Part shown: positions 9,256 through 17,378 of the stretch, in pieces
Layout of the letters: every line of letters starts with the position of its first letter
How positions within the stretch are numbered: position 1 is the stretch's first letter
Source of the DNA: ZC4RG20 sp963782445
GTDB lineage: Bacteria > Pseudomonadota > Gammaproteobacteria > Steroidobacterales > Rariloculaceae
Reading direction: 5' to 3'
Assembly: GCA_963782445.1 (NCBI GenBank)
Contig: CAWAJM010000001.1
Coordinates: 558,001-622,000 of the forward strand
DNA length: 64,000 bases
The notes under the pieces: generated by a model
What the model was told of the DNA's origin: nothing
Seen by the model: the letters and a program-made list of their open reading frames with translations, nothing else
Database searches by the model: none
Position numbers and translations under genes: made by a program

Positions 9256-10224
9256 ATGGACGATCGGTTTCTCCATGATCTGCGCCGCGAGCCTTCCAGT
9301 GAGCTGGCCGAGCGCTTGAGGGGTGTCCTGCGCGAGACCGAGGCGCAGGCGCCGCCTGCGGCGTGGGCTCGCGCCGGGCGCTGGGCGGGGCTTGCGGCTT
9401 CGCTCGCGCTCGTCGCGGCCGCATTCACTGTGCCGGCCGTGCGCGCCGGCGCCCAGGCGTTCCTGGATCTTTTCCGCGTCGCGAACTTCGTGGGCGTTGC
9501 GTTCGATCCGCAGCGGCTCGCACAGCTGCGAGACAGCGGCCTCGATCTGCCGCGCCTGCTCGGCGATCAGGTCCAGGTCGTGCAGGCCGCGGGCGCGCCC
9601 ATCGCCTACGCTGAGCTCCAGGCCGCAGCGGCGGCCGCCGGCATGGATCTCGAGACGCCCGCGTGGACGCCGGCCGGGCTCATGCGCACGCGCATCGAGG
9701 CGGCGGGCGCGAAGGCCTTCCGAGTGACGGTTGACACGGCCCGTCTGAAGACCGTGCTCGATGCGCTCGCGATCGACGACATCGCGTTGCCCGCCGGCCT
9801 CGACGGCCGGTCGGCCGAGGTGCGGGTGCCGCCGGTCGTGCGCATGGTCTACGCGAACGGCTCGCAGCAGGTGCAGTTCGTGCAGGCGCGCGCGCCCGAG
9901 GTTCGCTTTCCCGCCGGCGTCGATTTGGCGACGCTGGCCGAGATCGGCCTGCGCGTGCTCGGCCTCGGCCGCAACGACGCCTATCGATTTGCGCAGAACG
10001 TCGACTGGCGCAGCACGCTCATCGTGCCCGTGCCCGCTCCCGCCGCCTCGTTCCGCCAGATCGACGTCGCCGGTCACGCCGGCCTGCTCCTCGAATACCC
10101 GAGGCCGCGAGCCGGCGCAGCGAAGACGGCCATGATTCTCTGGTCGGCGGCCGACCGCGTCTACGCCATGGTCGGCAACCTGCGCGAAACCGCGTTGCTC
10201 GAGATGGCCGAGACCGTGCAGTAG
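9256..10224 (+). CDS. single-span membrane protein, possible anti-sigma factor
   Basis: A 322-residue protein with a short cytosolic N-terminus, one membrane segment (about residues 43-63) and a large periplasmic domain. Its position directly after an ECF sigma gene and its topology suggest an anti-sigma factor. The cytosolic part, about 40 residues, is helical and lacks the HxxxCxxC zinc motif of classic zinc-finger anti-sigmas. The periplasmic part contains an ATPLM-like strand-rich region similar in style to DUF4367 domains. A strong ribosome site (AAGGAG) lies 7 bases before the ATG. It leads into the ABC ATPase gene, which starts 8 bases after its stop. Function is inferred from context only. 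Confidence 0.6.
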   Translation: MDDRFLHDLRREPSSELAERLRGVLRETEAQAPPAAWARAGRWAGLAASLALVAAAFTVPAVRAGAQAFLDLFRVANFVGVAFDPQRLAQLRDSGLDLPRLLGDQVQVVQAAGAPIAYAELQAAAAAAGMDLETPAWTPAGLMRTRIEAAGAKAFRVTVDTARLKTVLDALAIDDIALPAGLDGRSAEVRVPPVVRMVYANGSQQVQFVQARAPEVRFPAGVDLATLAEIGLRVLGLGRNDAYRFAQNVDWRSTLIVPVPAPAASFRQIDVAGHAGLLLEYPRPRAGAAKTAMILWSAADRVYAMVGNLRETALLEMAETVQ

Positions 10225-10231
10225 TCGGGTC

Positions 10232-11152
10232 GTGGGCGAGCTCGTCGTCGAGACGCGAGCGCTGCGCAAGCAGTTCGGCCGCAACGTCGCGGTCGCCGAC
10301 CTCTCGCTCGCGGTCCCCCGCGGCGAGGTATTCGGCTTCCTCGGGCCGAACGGGGCGGGCAAGACGACCTCGCTCAAGCTGTTGCTCGGCCTCGTCGAGC
10401 CGAGCGGCGGCGCAGGGCGGGTGCTCGGCCGCCCGCTCGGGCGCCGCGAGGCGCGGGCGCGCATCGGCTTCCTGCCGGAGCATTTTCGATTCCACGACAG
10501 CCTCACGGCGCGCGAGCTCCTGCGCGTGCACGGGCGGCTGTTCGGCCTGCGCGGCGGCGCGCTCGAGCGGCGCATCGAAGCGCTGCTCGAGCGCGTGAGC
10601 CTCGAACGTGCCGCCGACCGTCCGCTCGGCACCTACAGCAAGGGCATGATGCAGCGCGCGGGTCTGGCGCAGGCCCTGCTCAACGGGCCTGAGCTCGTCT
10701 TTCTCGACGAGCCGACCTCCGGGCTCGATCCGCTCGGCCGCCGGCTCGTGCGCTCGTTGATCGAGGAGCTGCGCGCAGCGGGCACGACGGTCTTTCTGAA
10801 TTCCCATCTGCTCGGCGAGGTCGAGGCGACCTGCGACCGTGTCGTGTTCGTCAAGGGGGGCCGTGTCGTGCACGAGCTCGCGCTCGGCCAAGCCGCTGCG
10901 GCGGCGTTCGAGGTCGAGCTGCGGCTCGACCGGGCCGACGCGGAGCTCATGGCGGGCCTCGCCGCTTTCGGCAGAGACGTCTGCGGGTCCGAGGGCCTCG
11001 TTCGATTGCGCGTGGACGACGAGCGCCGGCTGCCGGAGCTGGCACGCTGGCTCGTCGAGCGCGGCGTCGGCCTCTACGAGCTCCGCAGCCGCCGCAAGTC
11101 GCTCGAGGAATGGTTTCTCGAGGTCATGGGCGTGGATCAGGCACCCGGCTGA
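10232..11152 (+). CDS. ABC transporter ATP-binding protein
   Basis: A 306-residue ATPase subunit that powers an ABC exporter at the inner membrane. It has Walker A (GPNGAGKTT, residues 38-46), the signature YSKGMMQR (near 136-143) where the usual LSGGQ is replaced by SKGMMQ as in many ABC-2-type exporters, and Walker B LVFLDE (156-161). After the ATPase core there is an extra C-terminal domain of about 80 residues. It begins with GTG 8 bases after the previous gene and ends just before the permease gene, so the two are surely co-translated. The cargo is unknown; the linked sigma factor suggests an envelope-stress role. Confidence 0.9.
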   Translation: MGELVVETRALRKQFGRNVAVADLSLAVPRGEVFGFLGPNGAGKTTSLKLLLGLVEPSGGAGRVLGRPLGRREARARIGFLPEHFRFHDSLTARELLRVHGRLFGLRGGALERRIEALLERVSLERAADRPLGTYSKGMMQRAGLAQALLNGPELVFLDEPTSGLDPLGRRLVRSLIEELRAAGTTVFLNSHLLGEVEATCDRVVFVKGGRVVHELALGQAAAAAFEVELRLDRADAELMAGLAAFGRDVCGSEGLVRLRVDDERRLPELARWLVERGVGLYELRSRRKSLEEWFLEVMGVDQAPG

Positions 11153-11153
11153 C

Positions 11154-11993
11154 ATGCGCCGCCTGCTCACGATCGCGCATCTGACGTTCATCGAGGCTCG
11201 GCGCCGGCGCATCCTGTCTGCCGCCGTGCTCTGCGGTGTCGCGTTCCTGCTCGTCTACGGCGCGGCCATTTATTTCATCGCGCGGCACGCGGCGCCCGCG
11301 CGCGGCCGAATACCCCCGGCCCAGCTCCGGGCGCAGATCGAGTTCCTCGTGCTCGCAGGGCTGTACTGCGTGAATTTCCTCGGCATCGCGGCGGCCGTGC
11401 TGCTGCCCGTCGATACGCTGTCCGGCGAGATCGGCTCCGGCGTCATGCAGACTCTCGCCTCGAAGCCCGTGCGCCGCGCCGAGATTCTGCTCGGCAAGTG
11501 GTTGACGTACTGGGCCCTGACGGCGGCCTATCTGGCCGCGATGAGCGGCGGCATCGTGCTGACCGTCTATGCCGTCACGGGCTTCGCGCAACCGCACCTC
11601 GCACGGGCGCTGCCGCTCATGGTGCTCGCGGCGACGGTCATGCTCACGGTCACGACGGCGGGCGGCGTGCGGCTCACGACGATCACGAACGGTATCGTCG
11701 CTTTCGGCGTCTACGGGCTCGCCTTCATCGGCGGCTGGGTCGAGCAGGTCGGAGCCGTCCTGCATAACGATGCCGCGCGCTACGTCGGCACCGCCATCAG
11801 CCTCGTGAGCCCAAGCGACGCGATGTGGCGGCGCGCGGCCTACGAGCTGCAGCCGCCGTTCATGAGGGATCTGCAGCTCACACCCTTCGGGACATTCTCC
11901 GTGCCGAGCGGCGCCATGATCGTGTGGGCCATCGGCTTCGTAGTCGTCGTGCTGGGGCTCGCGCTCGTCTGGTTTCGGCGCCGGGCCTTGTAA
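11154..11993 (+). CDS. ABC-2 type transporter permease
   Basis: A 279-residue integral membrane protein with about six hydrophobic helices. It partners the preceding ATPase; the ATG lies one base after that gene's stop. The segment LPVDTLSGEIGSGVMQTLAS is typical of ABC-2 permeases (the cytosolic coupling region between helices two and three). A periplasmic loop follows helix one, and the protein ends in a helix plus the basic tail WFRRRAL. The frame is open further upstream in the ATPase gene, but only this start gives a protein beginning before the first helix. With the sigma and membrane proteins it forms a four-gene operon. Cargo unknown. Confidence 0.87.
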   Translation: MRRLLTIAHLTFIEARRRRILSAAVLCGVAFLLVYGAAIYFIARHAAPARGRIPPAQLRAQIEFLVLAGLYCVNFLGIAAAVLLPVDTLSGEIGSGVMQTLASKPVRRAEILLGKWLTYWALTAAYLAAMSGGIVLTVYAVTGFAQPHLARALPLMVLAATVMLTVTTAGGVRLTTITNGIVAFGVYGLAFIGGWVEQVGAVLHNDAARYVGTAISLVSPSDAMWRRAAYELQPPFMRDLQLTPFGTFSVPSGAMIVWAIGFVVVVLGLALVWFRRRAL

Positions 11994-12107
11994 AGCGGCG
12001 CGGGCCAGGTTCCGTTTCGCGAGGCGGCCGCTCTACAATGGCCCCTTGATCGCGAACATGGACGTCCACGGTACCCGTGTAGCTTCGTTTGCCAAAAGGG
12101 GACGTTC

Positions 12108-13472
12108 ATGCCCGCCTTTTCGAATCGGCTCACAGCCGCCGTTGTGGCCCTCGTCTGCACCGCGGCGTCGGCCTCGCCCTCGGTGTTTCCGACGGGCACG
12201 ACCACCTACGATCCCGCGCGCGCCTGGAACGGCTATACAGTGCTTTCTCCGCTCGGGACCGAGGCCGTAATCGTCATCGACATGGACGGCCATGTCGTTA
12301 AGCGCTGGGACGGTTACAACGACGCCGCGGGCGGACCTGCCCGCGTGTTGCCGGGCGGGGAAGTCATTGCGGCCGTCGGTGCGCGGCCGCCTCATCTGGA
12401 GTCGCTCGAGCTCGTCGAGCGCGGCTTCGACGGCCATGTCATCTGGCGGTTCGGCCACAACGTGCAGATCCCGACCGCGGACGGCGGCACGCGCTGGGCT
12501 TTGCGCCAGCATCACGATTGGCAGCGCGCGGATTTCCCGGCCGGTTACTACTCGCCCGGCGTGAAGCCGAAGGCCACGGGCGTGAAGACATTGATTCTCA
12601 CGCACATGAATCATAGGCAGCCCGACGTGGCCGACGTGCCCCTCGAGGACGACCGGCTCATCGAGGTCTCTTGGGACGGCAAGATCGGCTGGCAATGGCT
12701 GGCCGCGGACCACGTCGACGAGCTCGGCTTCGACGCGGCCGCACGCGCGGCCATCCGAGCCGCCGCCGAGGCGAGCCGGGCGCGCGGCGCATTCGACTGG
12801 CTGCATCTCAACTCGGCGACGTACGTCGGACCGAACCGTTGGTATGACCAAGGCGATCGGCGATTTGCGCCGGATAACGTCATCATCAGCAGCCGGCAGG
12901 CGAGCTTCGTCGCGATCGTGGCCCGGGACGGCAAGGTCGTCTGGCGCCTCGGGCCGGACTTCACGCGCTCGAAGGCGATGCAGGCCATTCGCCAGATCAT
13001 CGGCCAGCATCACGTCCACCTCATTCCGAAGGGTCTGCCCGGCGCTGGCGATCTGCTCGTTTTCGACAACGGCGGCGCGAGCGGATACGGCTACACGAGC
13101 CCGATCGCGCCGCGCGGCACGGGCGCGCTCGTGCGCGCGAGTTCGCGTGTGCTCGAAATCGATCCGGTCACGCTGGAGCTCGTCTGGTCCTACCAGGCGC
13201 CCGGCCGGTTCTATGCGGCTAACATCAGCAGCGCGCAGCGGCTGCCGAACGGCAACACGCTGATCACGGAAGGACCGGACGGCCGCCTGTTCGAAGTCAC
13301 CCGGGACGGGCAGATTGTCTGGGAATACGTGAACCCGCTGTTTGCCGGCCCGCGCGCATCGAACGCCGTTTATCGAGCCTATCGCTTGCCGTACGACTGG
13401 ATCCCGCAACTCGAGCGGCCGCAACAAAAGCCCGTCGTGCCGCCCGCGCTCGAGTCTTTCAGGGTGCCGTAG
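12108..13472 (+). CDS. secreted arylsulfotransferase-family protein
   Basis: A 454-residue exported protein with a signal peptide (cleavage near residue 22 after TAASAS). The rest is a beta-propeller of the arylsulfotransferase (ASST) type, with repeated hydrophobic strands and DxxGxxxW blades such as IDMDGHVVKRWDGY, SWDGKIGWQW and RDGKVVWRLG. Histidines suited to catalysis are seen in QHHDWQ, HMNHRQ and GQHHVHLIPKG. Family enzymes move a sulfuryl group between phenolic compounds in the periplasm, but many family members are untested. A ribosome site (AAAAGGGG) lies 5 bases before the ATG. It stands alone between an ABC operon and the LigAB pair, without dsbL/dsbI-like partners. Confidence 0.78.
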   Translation: MPAFSNRLTAAVVALVCTAASASPSVFPTGTTTYDPARAWNGYTVLSPLGTEAVIVIDMDGHVVKRWDGYNDAAGGPARVLPGGEVIAAVGARPPHLESLELVERGFDGHVIWRFGHNVQIPTADGGTRWALRQHHDWQRADFPAGYYSPGVKPKATGVKTLILTHMNHRQPDVADVPLEDDRLIEVSWDGKIGWQWLAADHVDELGFDAAARAAIRAAAEASRARGAFDWLHLNSATYVGPNRWYDQGDRRFAPDNVIISSRQASFVAIVARDGKVVWRLGPDFTRSKAMQAIRQIIGQHHVHLIPKGLPGAGDLLVFDNGGASGYGYTSPIAPRGTGALVRASSRVLEIDPVTLELVWSYQAPGRFYAANISSAQRLPNGNTLITEGPDGRLFEVTRDGQIVWEYVNPLFAGPRASNAVYRAYRLPYDWIPQLERPQQKPVVPPALESFRVP

Positions 13473-13621
13473 ACCGCGCGGCCGAGGCTCCACGCGTCCA
13501 TTCCGCCGGCTTCGAAGTGACGGGCTTCTGCCCTGCCTGTCGTTATCGTAGTGCGGTGCCGGGCCGTGCTCGAGGGAGGCTCGGCGCTTGAACGAGCGAA
13601 GGGCAGCGACCGATGCGTGTG

Positions 13622-14464
13622 CTAGGCGCGGCTCTCGAGGATGATGTGGCCTACGGCCGTCGACGAGGCCGGGACGTGGTAGAAGCGGTAGACCTCCTCG
13701 ACCCGCTCGCCGAGTGCCCCACGCATCATGAGCCACATGACGAGCTCGATGGCCTCGGCGCCGGCGTCGCGCAGGTACTCGATGGGCGGAATCGCGACGA
13801 GGCGCTGCGGATCGCGGGAGAGGTCGTCGAGGAAGGCCCTGTCGAAGGCCGCGTTGATGAGTCCGGCGCGCGGTCCCTGAATCTGGTGGGACATGCCGCC
13901 CGTGCCGAAGATCACGACCTTGATGTCCTCGTCCCAGCTCTCGACGGCCTTGCGGATCGCCTGGCCGAGCATGTAGCAGCGATGGCCCGTCGGGGCCGGA
14001 TACTGAATGACGTTGACCGCGAGCGGAATGACGCGCAACGGCCAGGCTTCGGGCTGGCCGAACAGCAGGCTCATGGGCACCGTGAGTCCGTGGTCCACCT
14101 GCATCTCGTTCACGATCGTCATGTCGAATTCGTCGAGCACGAGCGACTGGACCATGTGCGAGGCGAGCTCCGGGTAGCCCATGACGCGGGGTACGGGGCG
14201 CGGGCCCCAGCCTTCGTCGGCGATCGGGAACTCGGCTGCGCAGCCGAGCCCGAAAGTCGGGATGATCTTGAAGTCGAAAGCGTTGACGTGGTCGTTGTAG
14301 ACGACGATCGCGACGTCGGGGCGGGTCTCCGCCATCCAGCGCTTCGAAGGCTCGTAACCCTCGAATACGGGTGCCCAGTAAGGCTCGGCGGCACGGCCGT
14401 TGTCGAGCGCGGCGCCGATGGCGGGTGTATGCGACGTGCCAATCCCTGCAACGATTTTCGCCAT
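13622..14464 (-). CDS. class III extradiol dioxygenase, catalytic (LigB-type) subunit
   Basis: A 280-residue homologue of the beta (iron-binding) subunit of protocatechuate 4,5-dioxygenase. Such enzymes use Fe(II) to cut an aromatic ring next to two hydroxyls. Iron-ligand-like His12 is in GIGTSHTPAIG, His59 in YNDHVNAF, and an acidic ligand is expected in the EAIELVMWLMM segment. GTGGMSHQIQGPRAG is also typical. The start at 14464 overlaps the stop of the alpha subunit gene (TGATG), so the two are translated together. Substrate could be protocatechuate, gallate or a related compound; no other ring-cleavage pathway genes are beside it. Confidence 0.85.
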   Translation of the reverse strand: MAKIVAGIGTSHTPAIGAALDNGRAAEPYWAPVFEGYEPSKRWMAETRPDVAIVVYNDHVNAFDFKIIPTFGLGCAAEFPIADEGWGPRPVPRVMGYPELASHMVQSLVLDEFDMTIVNEMQVDHGLTVPMSLLFGQPEAWPLRVIPLAVNVIQYPAPTGHRCYMLGQAIRKAVESWDEDIKVVIFGTGGMSHQIQGPRAGLINAAFDRAFLDDLSRDPQRLVAIPPIEYLRDAGAEAIELVMWLMMRGALGERVEEVYRFYHVPASSTAVGHIILESRA

Positions 14465-14859
14465 CAGTCTCGTCTCTCTGACTTTGAGCGCCAGCCGTCG
14501 GGCGAACGGCCGCCGGCCTGCATCATGCTCACGTATTCCTGCTCCGTGACGCCGCACATCTGCGAGGCCATGTATTGATACGATTTCTTGTCCGTGAAGG
14601 CCAGCTTCGCGAGGGCATACGAGACGCCGCCGAGATCGAGCAGGCGGTTCCAGGCGCGCTGCATGACGGCTTCCCGCTGCTCCTCCGTCATGGGAAACTT
14701 CATGAGATAGCCGCGCTCGTCGGCGAGAAACGCTTCGCGATTCTCCGCTTTCATGAGCGAATACAGAAACGCGTTCAGATGATAGCCCTTGCGCGCCCGC
14801 TGGGCGTCGAACACCCAGGTGCCCGGTATGTCCTCGTAGGCCTCAGGCTCCTTGCTCAT
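14464..14859 (-). CDS. extradiol dioxygenase, small (LigA-type) subunit
   Basis: A 131-residue homologue of the alpha subunit of protocatechuate 4,5-dioxygenase, an all-helical protein that closes over the active site of the catalytic subunit. The conserved run beginning IPGTWVFDAQRARKGYHLN is clear, as is the helix LDLGGVSYALAKLAF. The TTG at 14865 could begin the frame, but the ATG at 14859 has an AGAGGA ribosome site 7 bases before it, so it is preferred. Its stop overlaps the start of the catalytic subunit gene. The separate two-gene form differs from gallate dioxygenases in which the two parts are fused. Confidence 0.85.
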   Translation of the reverse strand: MSKEPEAYEDIPGTWVFDAQRARKGYHLNAFLYSLMKAENREAFLADERGYLMKFPMTEEQREAVMQRAWNRLLDLGGVSYALAKLAFTDKKSYQYMASQMCGVTEQEYVSMMQAGGRSPDGWRSKSERRD

Positions 14860-15020
14860 CGGCAATTCCTCTTTGCATCCGTCCCGTGTCGGCTTCGGGC
14901 CGCAACAGTACCACAGATGCGCTGCACGCGCGGGCGTGGGCCGCTGCGTACGGGCAGTTGCGTCGAACGGCCGTGCGCGGCATTTTTCCGCCTCGAGTCG
15001 ACTCGGGAGCAGGATGCGTG

Positions 15021-15446
15021 GTGCGCTCGCGCAGCTTTACAGGCCGCAGCCCGCAAGCGCTGCTGTTCGTCTACGGCACGCTGCGCCTCGGCGCGGCCGG
15101 CCCGATGGCGGCGTGGTTGCGAAACACGGCGCGGCACGTCGGCGTCGGCCAGGTGCGCGGCCGCCTCTACGATTTGGGGCGCTATCCGGGCCTCGTCGAG
15201 CCTGCGCGGTCGGCGGACTGGGTCCGCGGCGATCTCTACGTGCTCGCGCGCCCGCGCGGGAGTTGGCGGACGCTCGATACGTACGAGGGTGCTTCGGATT
15301 CGCGCGGCGCCGCCGAGTATGCTCGCGTCGAGCGGTCCGTTCGCATTGGGCGCCGCTGGTGCCGGGCCTGGCTCTACCTGTATCTCCGTCCCGTGCGGGG
15401 TAAGCGTCGGATTCCTTCCGGCGATTATTTCGCCCATCCACGCTGA
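15021..15446 (+). CDS. gamma-glutamylcyclotransferase-like protein
   Basis: A 141-residue protein of the AIG2/GGCT family. It begins with the signature FVYGTLRLG followed by a hydrophobic barrel strand pattern, and contains LDTYEGASDS, where family enzymes place the catalytic acid. Members cyclise gamma-glutamyl amines or peptides in the cytosol (glutathione turnover is one case). The frame is open from 14886, but the upstream portion is basic and low-complexity. A GTG at 15021 with an AGGA site 6 bases before it gives the normal family length; the GTG at 15018 is equally possible. It is divergent from the dioxygenase pair and convergent with the next gene. Confidence 0.72.
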   Translation: MRSRSFTGRSPQALLFVYGTLRLGAAGPMAAWLRNTARHVGVGQVRGRLYDLGRYPGLVEPARSADWVRGDLYVLARPRGSWRTLDTYEGASDSRGAAEYARVERSVRIGRRWCRAWLYLYLRPVRGKRRIPSGDYFAHPR

Positions 15447-15485
15447 GAGCACGGCGCTCTCGGCCGGCACGCGCTTGGTGGCCGC

Positions 15486-16382
15486 TCAGTGCTTCAGCAG
15501 GTCGCGCAGGCGCAGGCGGTGCTTGGATGCGTTCTCGTTCTGCGGTTCCGGCCCCGCGCCCTTTGCCGCGTCCGCGCTATTGCCGGTCACCCCTTCGAGC
15601 AGCAACGTCTTTTTATAGTCGGCCGGGATCTCGAAGGCGCCGGCCGGCGGTGTCGCCCGCTTCAGCGAGGTTACCTCGATCTCTTGCGTGACGGTCGTCT
15701 TGCGTCCGCTCGGATCCGTCGTCGTCGACACGGACGTGTTGCGCAGCGGCACGCAGTCGAGTCCGGCGTACTGCTGCTCGATGCGCTTGTCGATGCCTGC
15801 GTCGCCCGTTCCGAAGCGCTCCGGACCGAGCCAGACCATGAAGCCGACGTCCGCGAGATTCTTCGCGCAGTCGAAGTCGACCTGTGTCTCGGTGTGGCTC
15901 TCGCGGGAGAAACCGAACACGCCGATCTTGGTCTTGAAGCCGTCCTTGAACCGATAGTGCGTCGTCGGATGGCCGAGAATCTTCTCGCCCGGTCCCTCGG
16001 CCAGTTTCTGGCTCGTGAAGTCGGTGAAATCGACCTTGACGGCGCCGTTCGTCGCTTTGGCCACGTTGCCGGCCATCTGCGCCATCTGGGCGAGATCGAT
16101 CTCGGAATATGTTTTGTCGTCGCGGTTGACGACGTAGACCGTTTGGCCCCCGTCTTTGCTCACGAGATAGCTGTTCTTGCCGAAGAACGGGCCGGCGTCC
16201 GCGTCCGTGAATTCCACGCGCGCGTTCTTGCCGTCGACCCAGCCGTGGACATCCGATTCCTTGGCCGAGCCGGCCCCCGTTCGGGCCGTGGTCTTGGCCT
16301 CGTAGTAGTAGCCGGCATGCACGATGCCGGGGGTCGTGGTGAGTACGAGCGCGGAGACCGAGAATACGGTAAGTGCTTTCAT
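15486..16382 (-). CDS. secreted protein of unknown function, 298 aa
   Basis: An exported protein with a clear signal peptide (MKALTVFSVSALVLTTTPGIVHA, cut after residue 23). The mature part is soluble, beta-rich and rich in charged residues. It has the pattern YYYEAKTTA ... GWVDGKNARVEF ... YLVSKDGGQTVYVVN that resembles DUF4412-type periplasmic proteins, in which a beta-barrel fold senses or binds small ligands; this is an impression, not a firm assignment. Only two cysteines are present. A good ribosome site (AGGAG) precedes the ATG by about 8 bases. It is divergent from the SIMPL gene, whose start is 124 bases away, and both products are exported. Confidence 0.72.
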   Translation of the reverse strand: MKALTVFSVSALVLTTTPGIVHAGYYYEAKTTARTGAGSAKESDVHGWVDGKNARVEFTDADAGPFFGKNSYLVSKDGGQTVYVVNRDDKTYSEIDLAQMAQMAGNVAKATNGAVKVDFTDFTSQKLAEGPGEKILGHPTTHYRFKDGFKTKIGVFGFSRESHTETQVDFDCAKNLADVGFMVWLGPERFGTGDAGIDKRIEQQYAGLDCVPLRNTSVSTTTDPSGRKTTVTQEIEVTSLKRATPPAGAFEIPADYKKTLLLEGVTGNSADAAKGAGPEPQNENASKHRLRLRDLLKH

Positions 16383-16505
16383 CTGGAGACTCCTGCAAGG
16401 CGCTGCGGTCGCAGTCTGGGACTAAGATCGGAGATGATATGACGCGACCATGGAAGCTGAACAGCGGGGCGGCCGTGCTTCGGCGGGGCGCCCGGGGAGG
16501 GTCCG

Positions 16506-17273
16506 ATGACGATGTGGATGCGAACAGGAACGGCGGCGGCACTGGCCGCGGGTTGGCTGGCGCTGGCGATGCCGGCCGCGGCGCAGGCGCCCGCAGCGCA
16601 GCGTACCGCGAGCGGCGCCGTCTCGACGGTGACCGTCGCGGCGAACGGCGAGGTGGCCGCGGACCCGGACACGGCCAGCGTGCGGCTCGGTGCCGTCGCG
16701 GAGGCGAAGGAGGCTGCCGCCGCGCAGAAGCAACTCGGCGCAACGATGCAGAACGTGCTCGCGGCGCTCAAGAAGCTCGGCGTGCCGGAGCACTCCGTCC
16801 GCACCGACACGCTCTCGCTGTCGCCGATTTACGCGCAGCCCTCGCCGGGCCCGGGCCGCGCGGAGCCGCAGGCGCCGCGGATTACGGGCTACCGGGCCGT
16901 CAACGTCGTGACAGTCGAGCTCAGCGACCTCTCGATGATCGGCCCCGTCGTCGATGCCGGTATTACGGCAGGCGCCAATCAGCTCCAGGGCGTGTCCTTC
17001 GGGCTTCGGAACGATGCGGGTGCCCGCATGCAGGCGCTGACGCAGGCCGTGCACGAGTCGCGCGCGGAGGCCGAGGCGATCGCGAGCGCTCTCGGGATGC
17101 ATATCGACGGAGTCGCCACGGTCACGACGGAAGGCTATTCGAGCGTGCCGCCGAGGCCGTATCCGATTGCGAAATTCGCGGCCGAGGCGGCGACGCCCGT
17201 GCAGCCCGGCCAGCTCGAAGTCTCGGCCAGCGTGCGCGTCACTTACTACCTCCAGATGGGCGCGGCCCGCTGA
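16506..17273 (+). CDS. SIMPL (DUF541) domain periplasmic protein
   Basis: A 255-residue exported protein with signal peptide MTMWMRTGTAAALAAGW... cut near the AQA at 25-27. The rest is the SIMPL/DUF541 domain, seen in VSTVTVAANGEVAADPDTA, the AAQKQLGATMQNVLAALKKLGV helix, and ITGYRAVNVVTVELSDLS. Members in other bacteria are periplasmic or outer-surface proteins linked to stress resistance and immune signalling, with no known enzyme activity. The gene ends just before a 105-base gap that separates it from the convergent UPF0210 gene. Confidence 0.82.
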   Translation: MTMWMRTGTAAALAAGWLALAMPAAAQAPAAQRTASGAVSTVTVAANGEVAADPDTASVRLGAVAEAKEAAAAQKQLGATMQNVLAALKKLGVPEHSVRTDTLSLSPIYAQPSPGPGRAEPQAPRITGYRAVNVVTVELSDLSMIGPVVDAGITAGANQLQGVSFGLRNDAGARMQALTQAVHESRAEAEAIASALGMHIDGVATVTTEGYSSVPPRPYPIAKFAAEAATPVQPGQLEVSASVRVTYYLQMGAAR

Positions 17274-17378
17274 ATCGCCCTCGACGGCGCCTTCGCGCCC
17301 TCGCGTCTGCGCGAGGCTCCGGCAACCACGGCAATGATCCGTTCATGGAGCATGCGGGCCATAGCCGAATATAAACGG

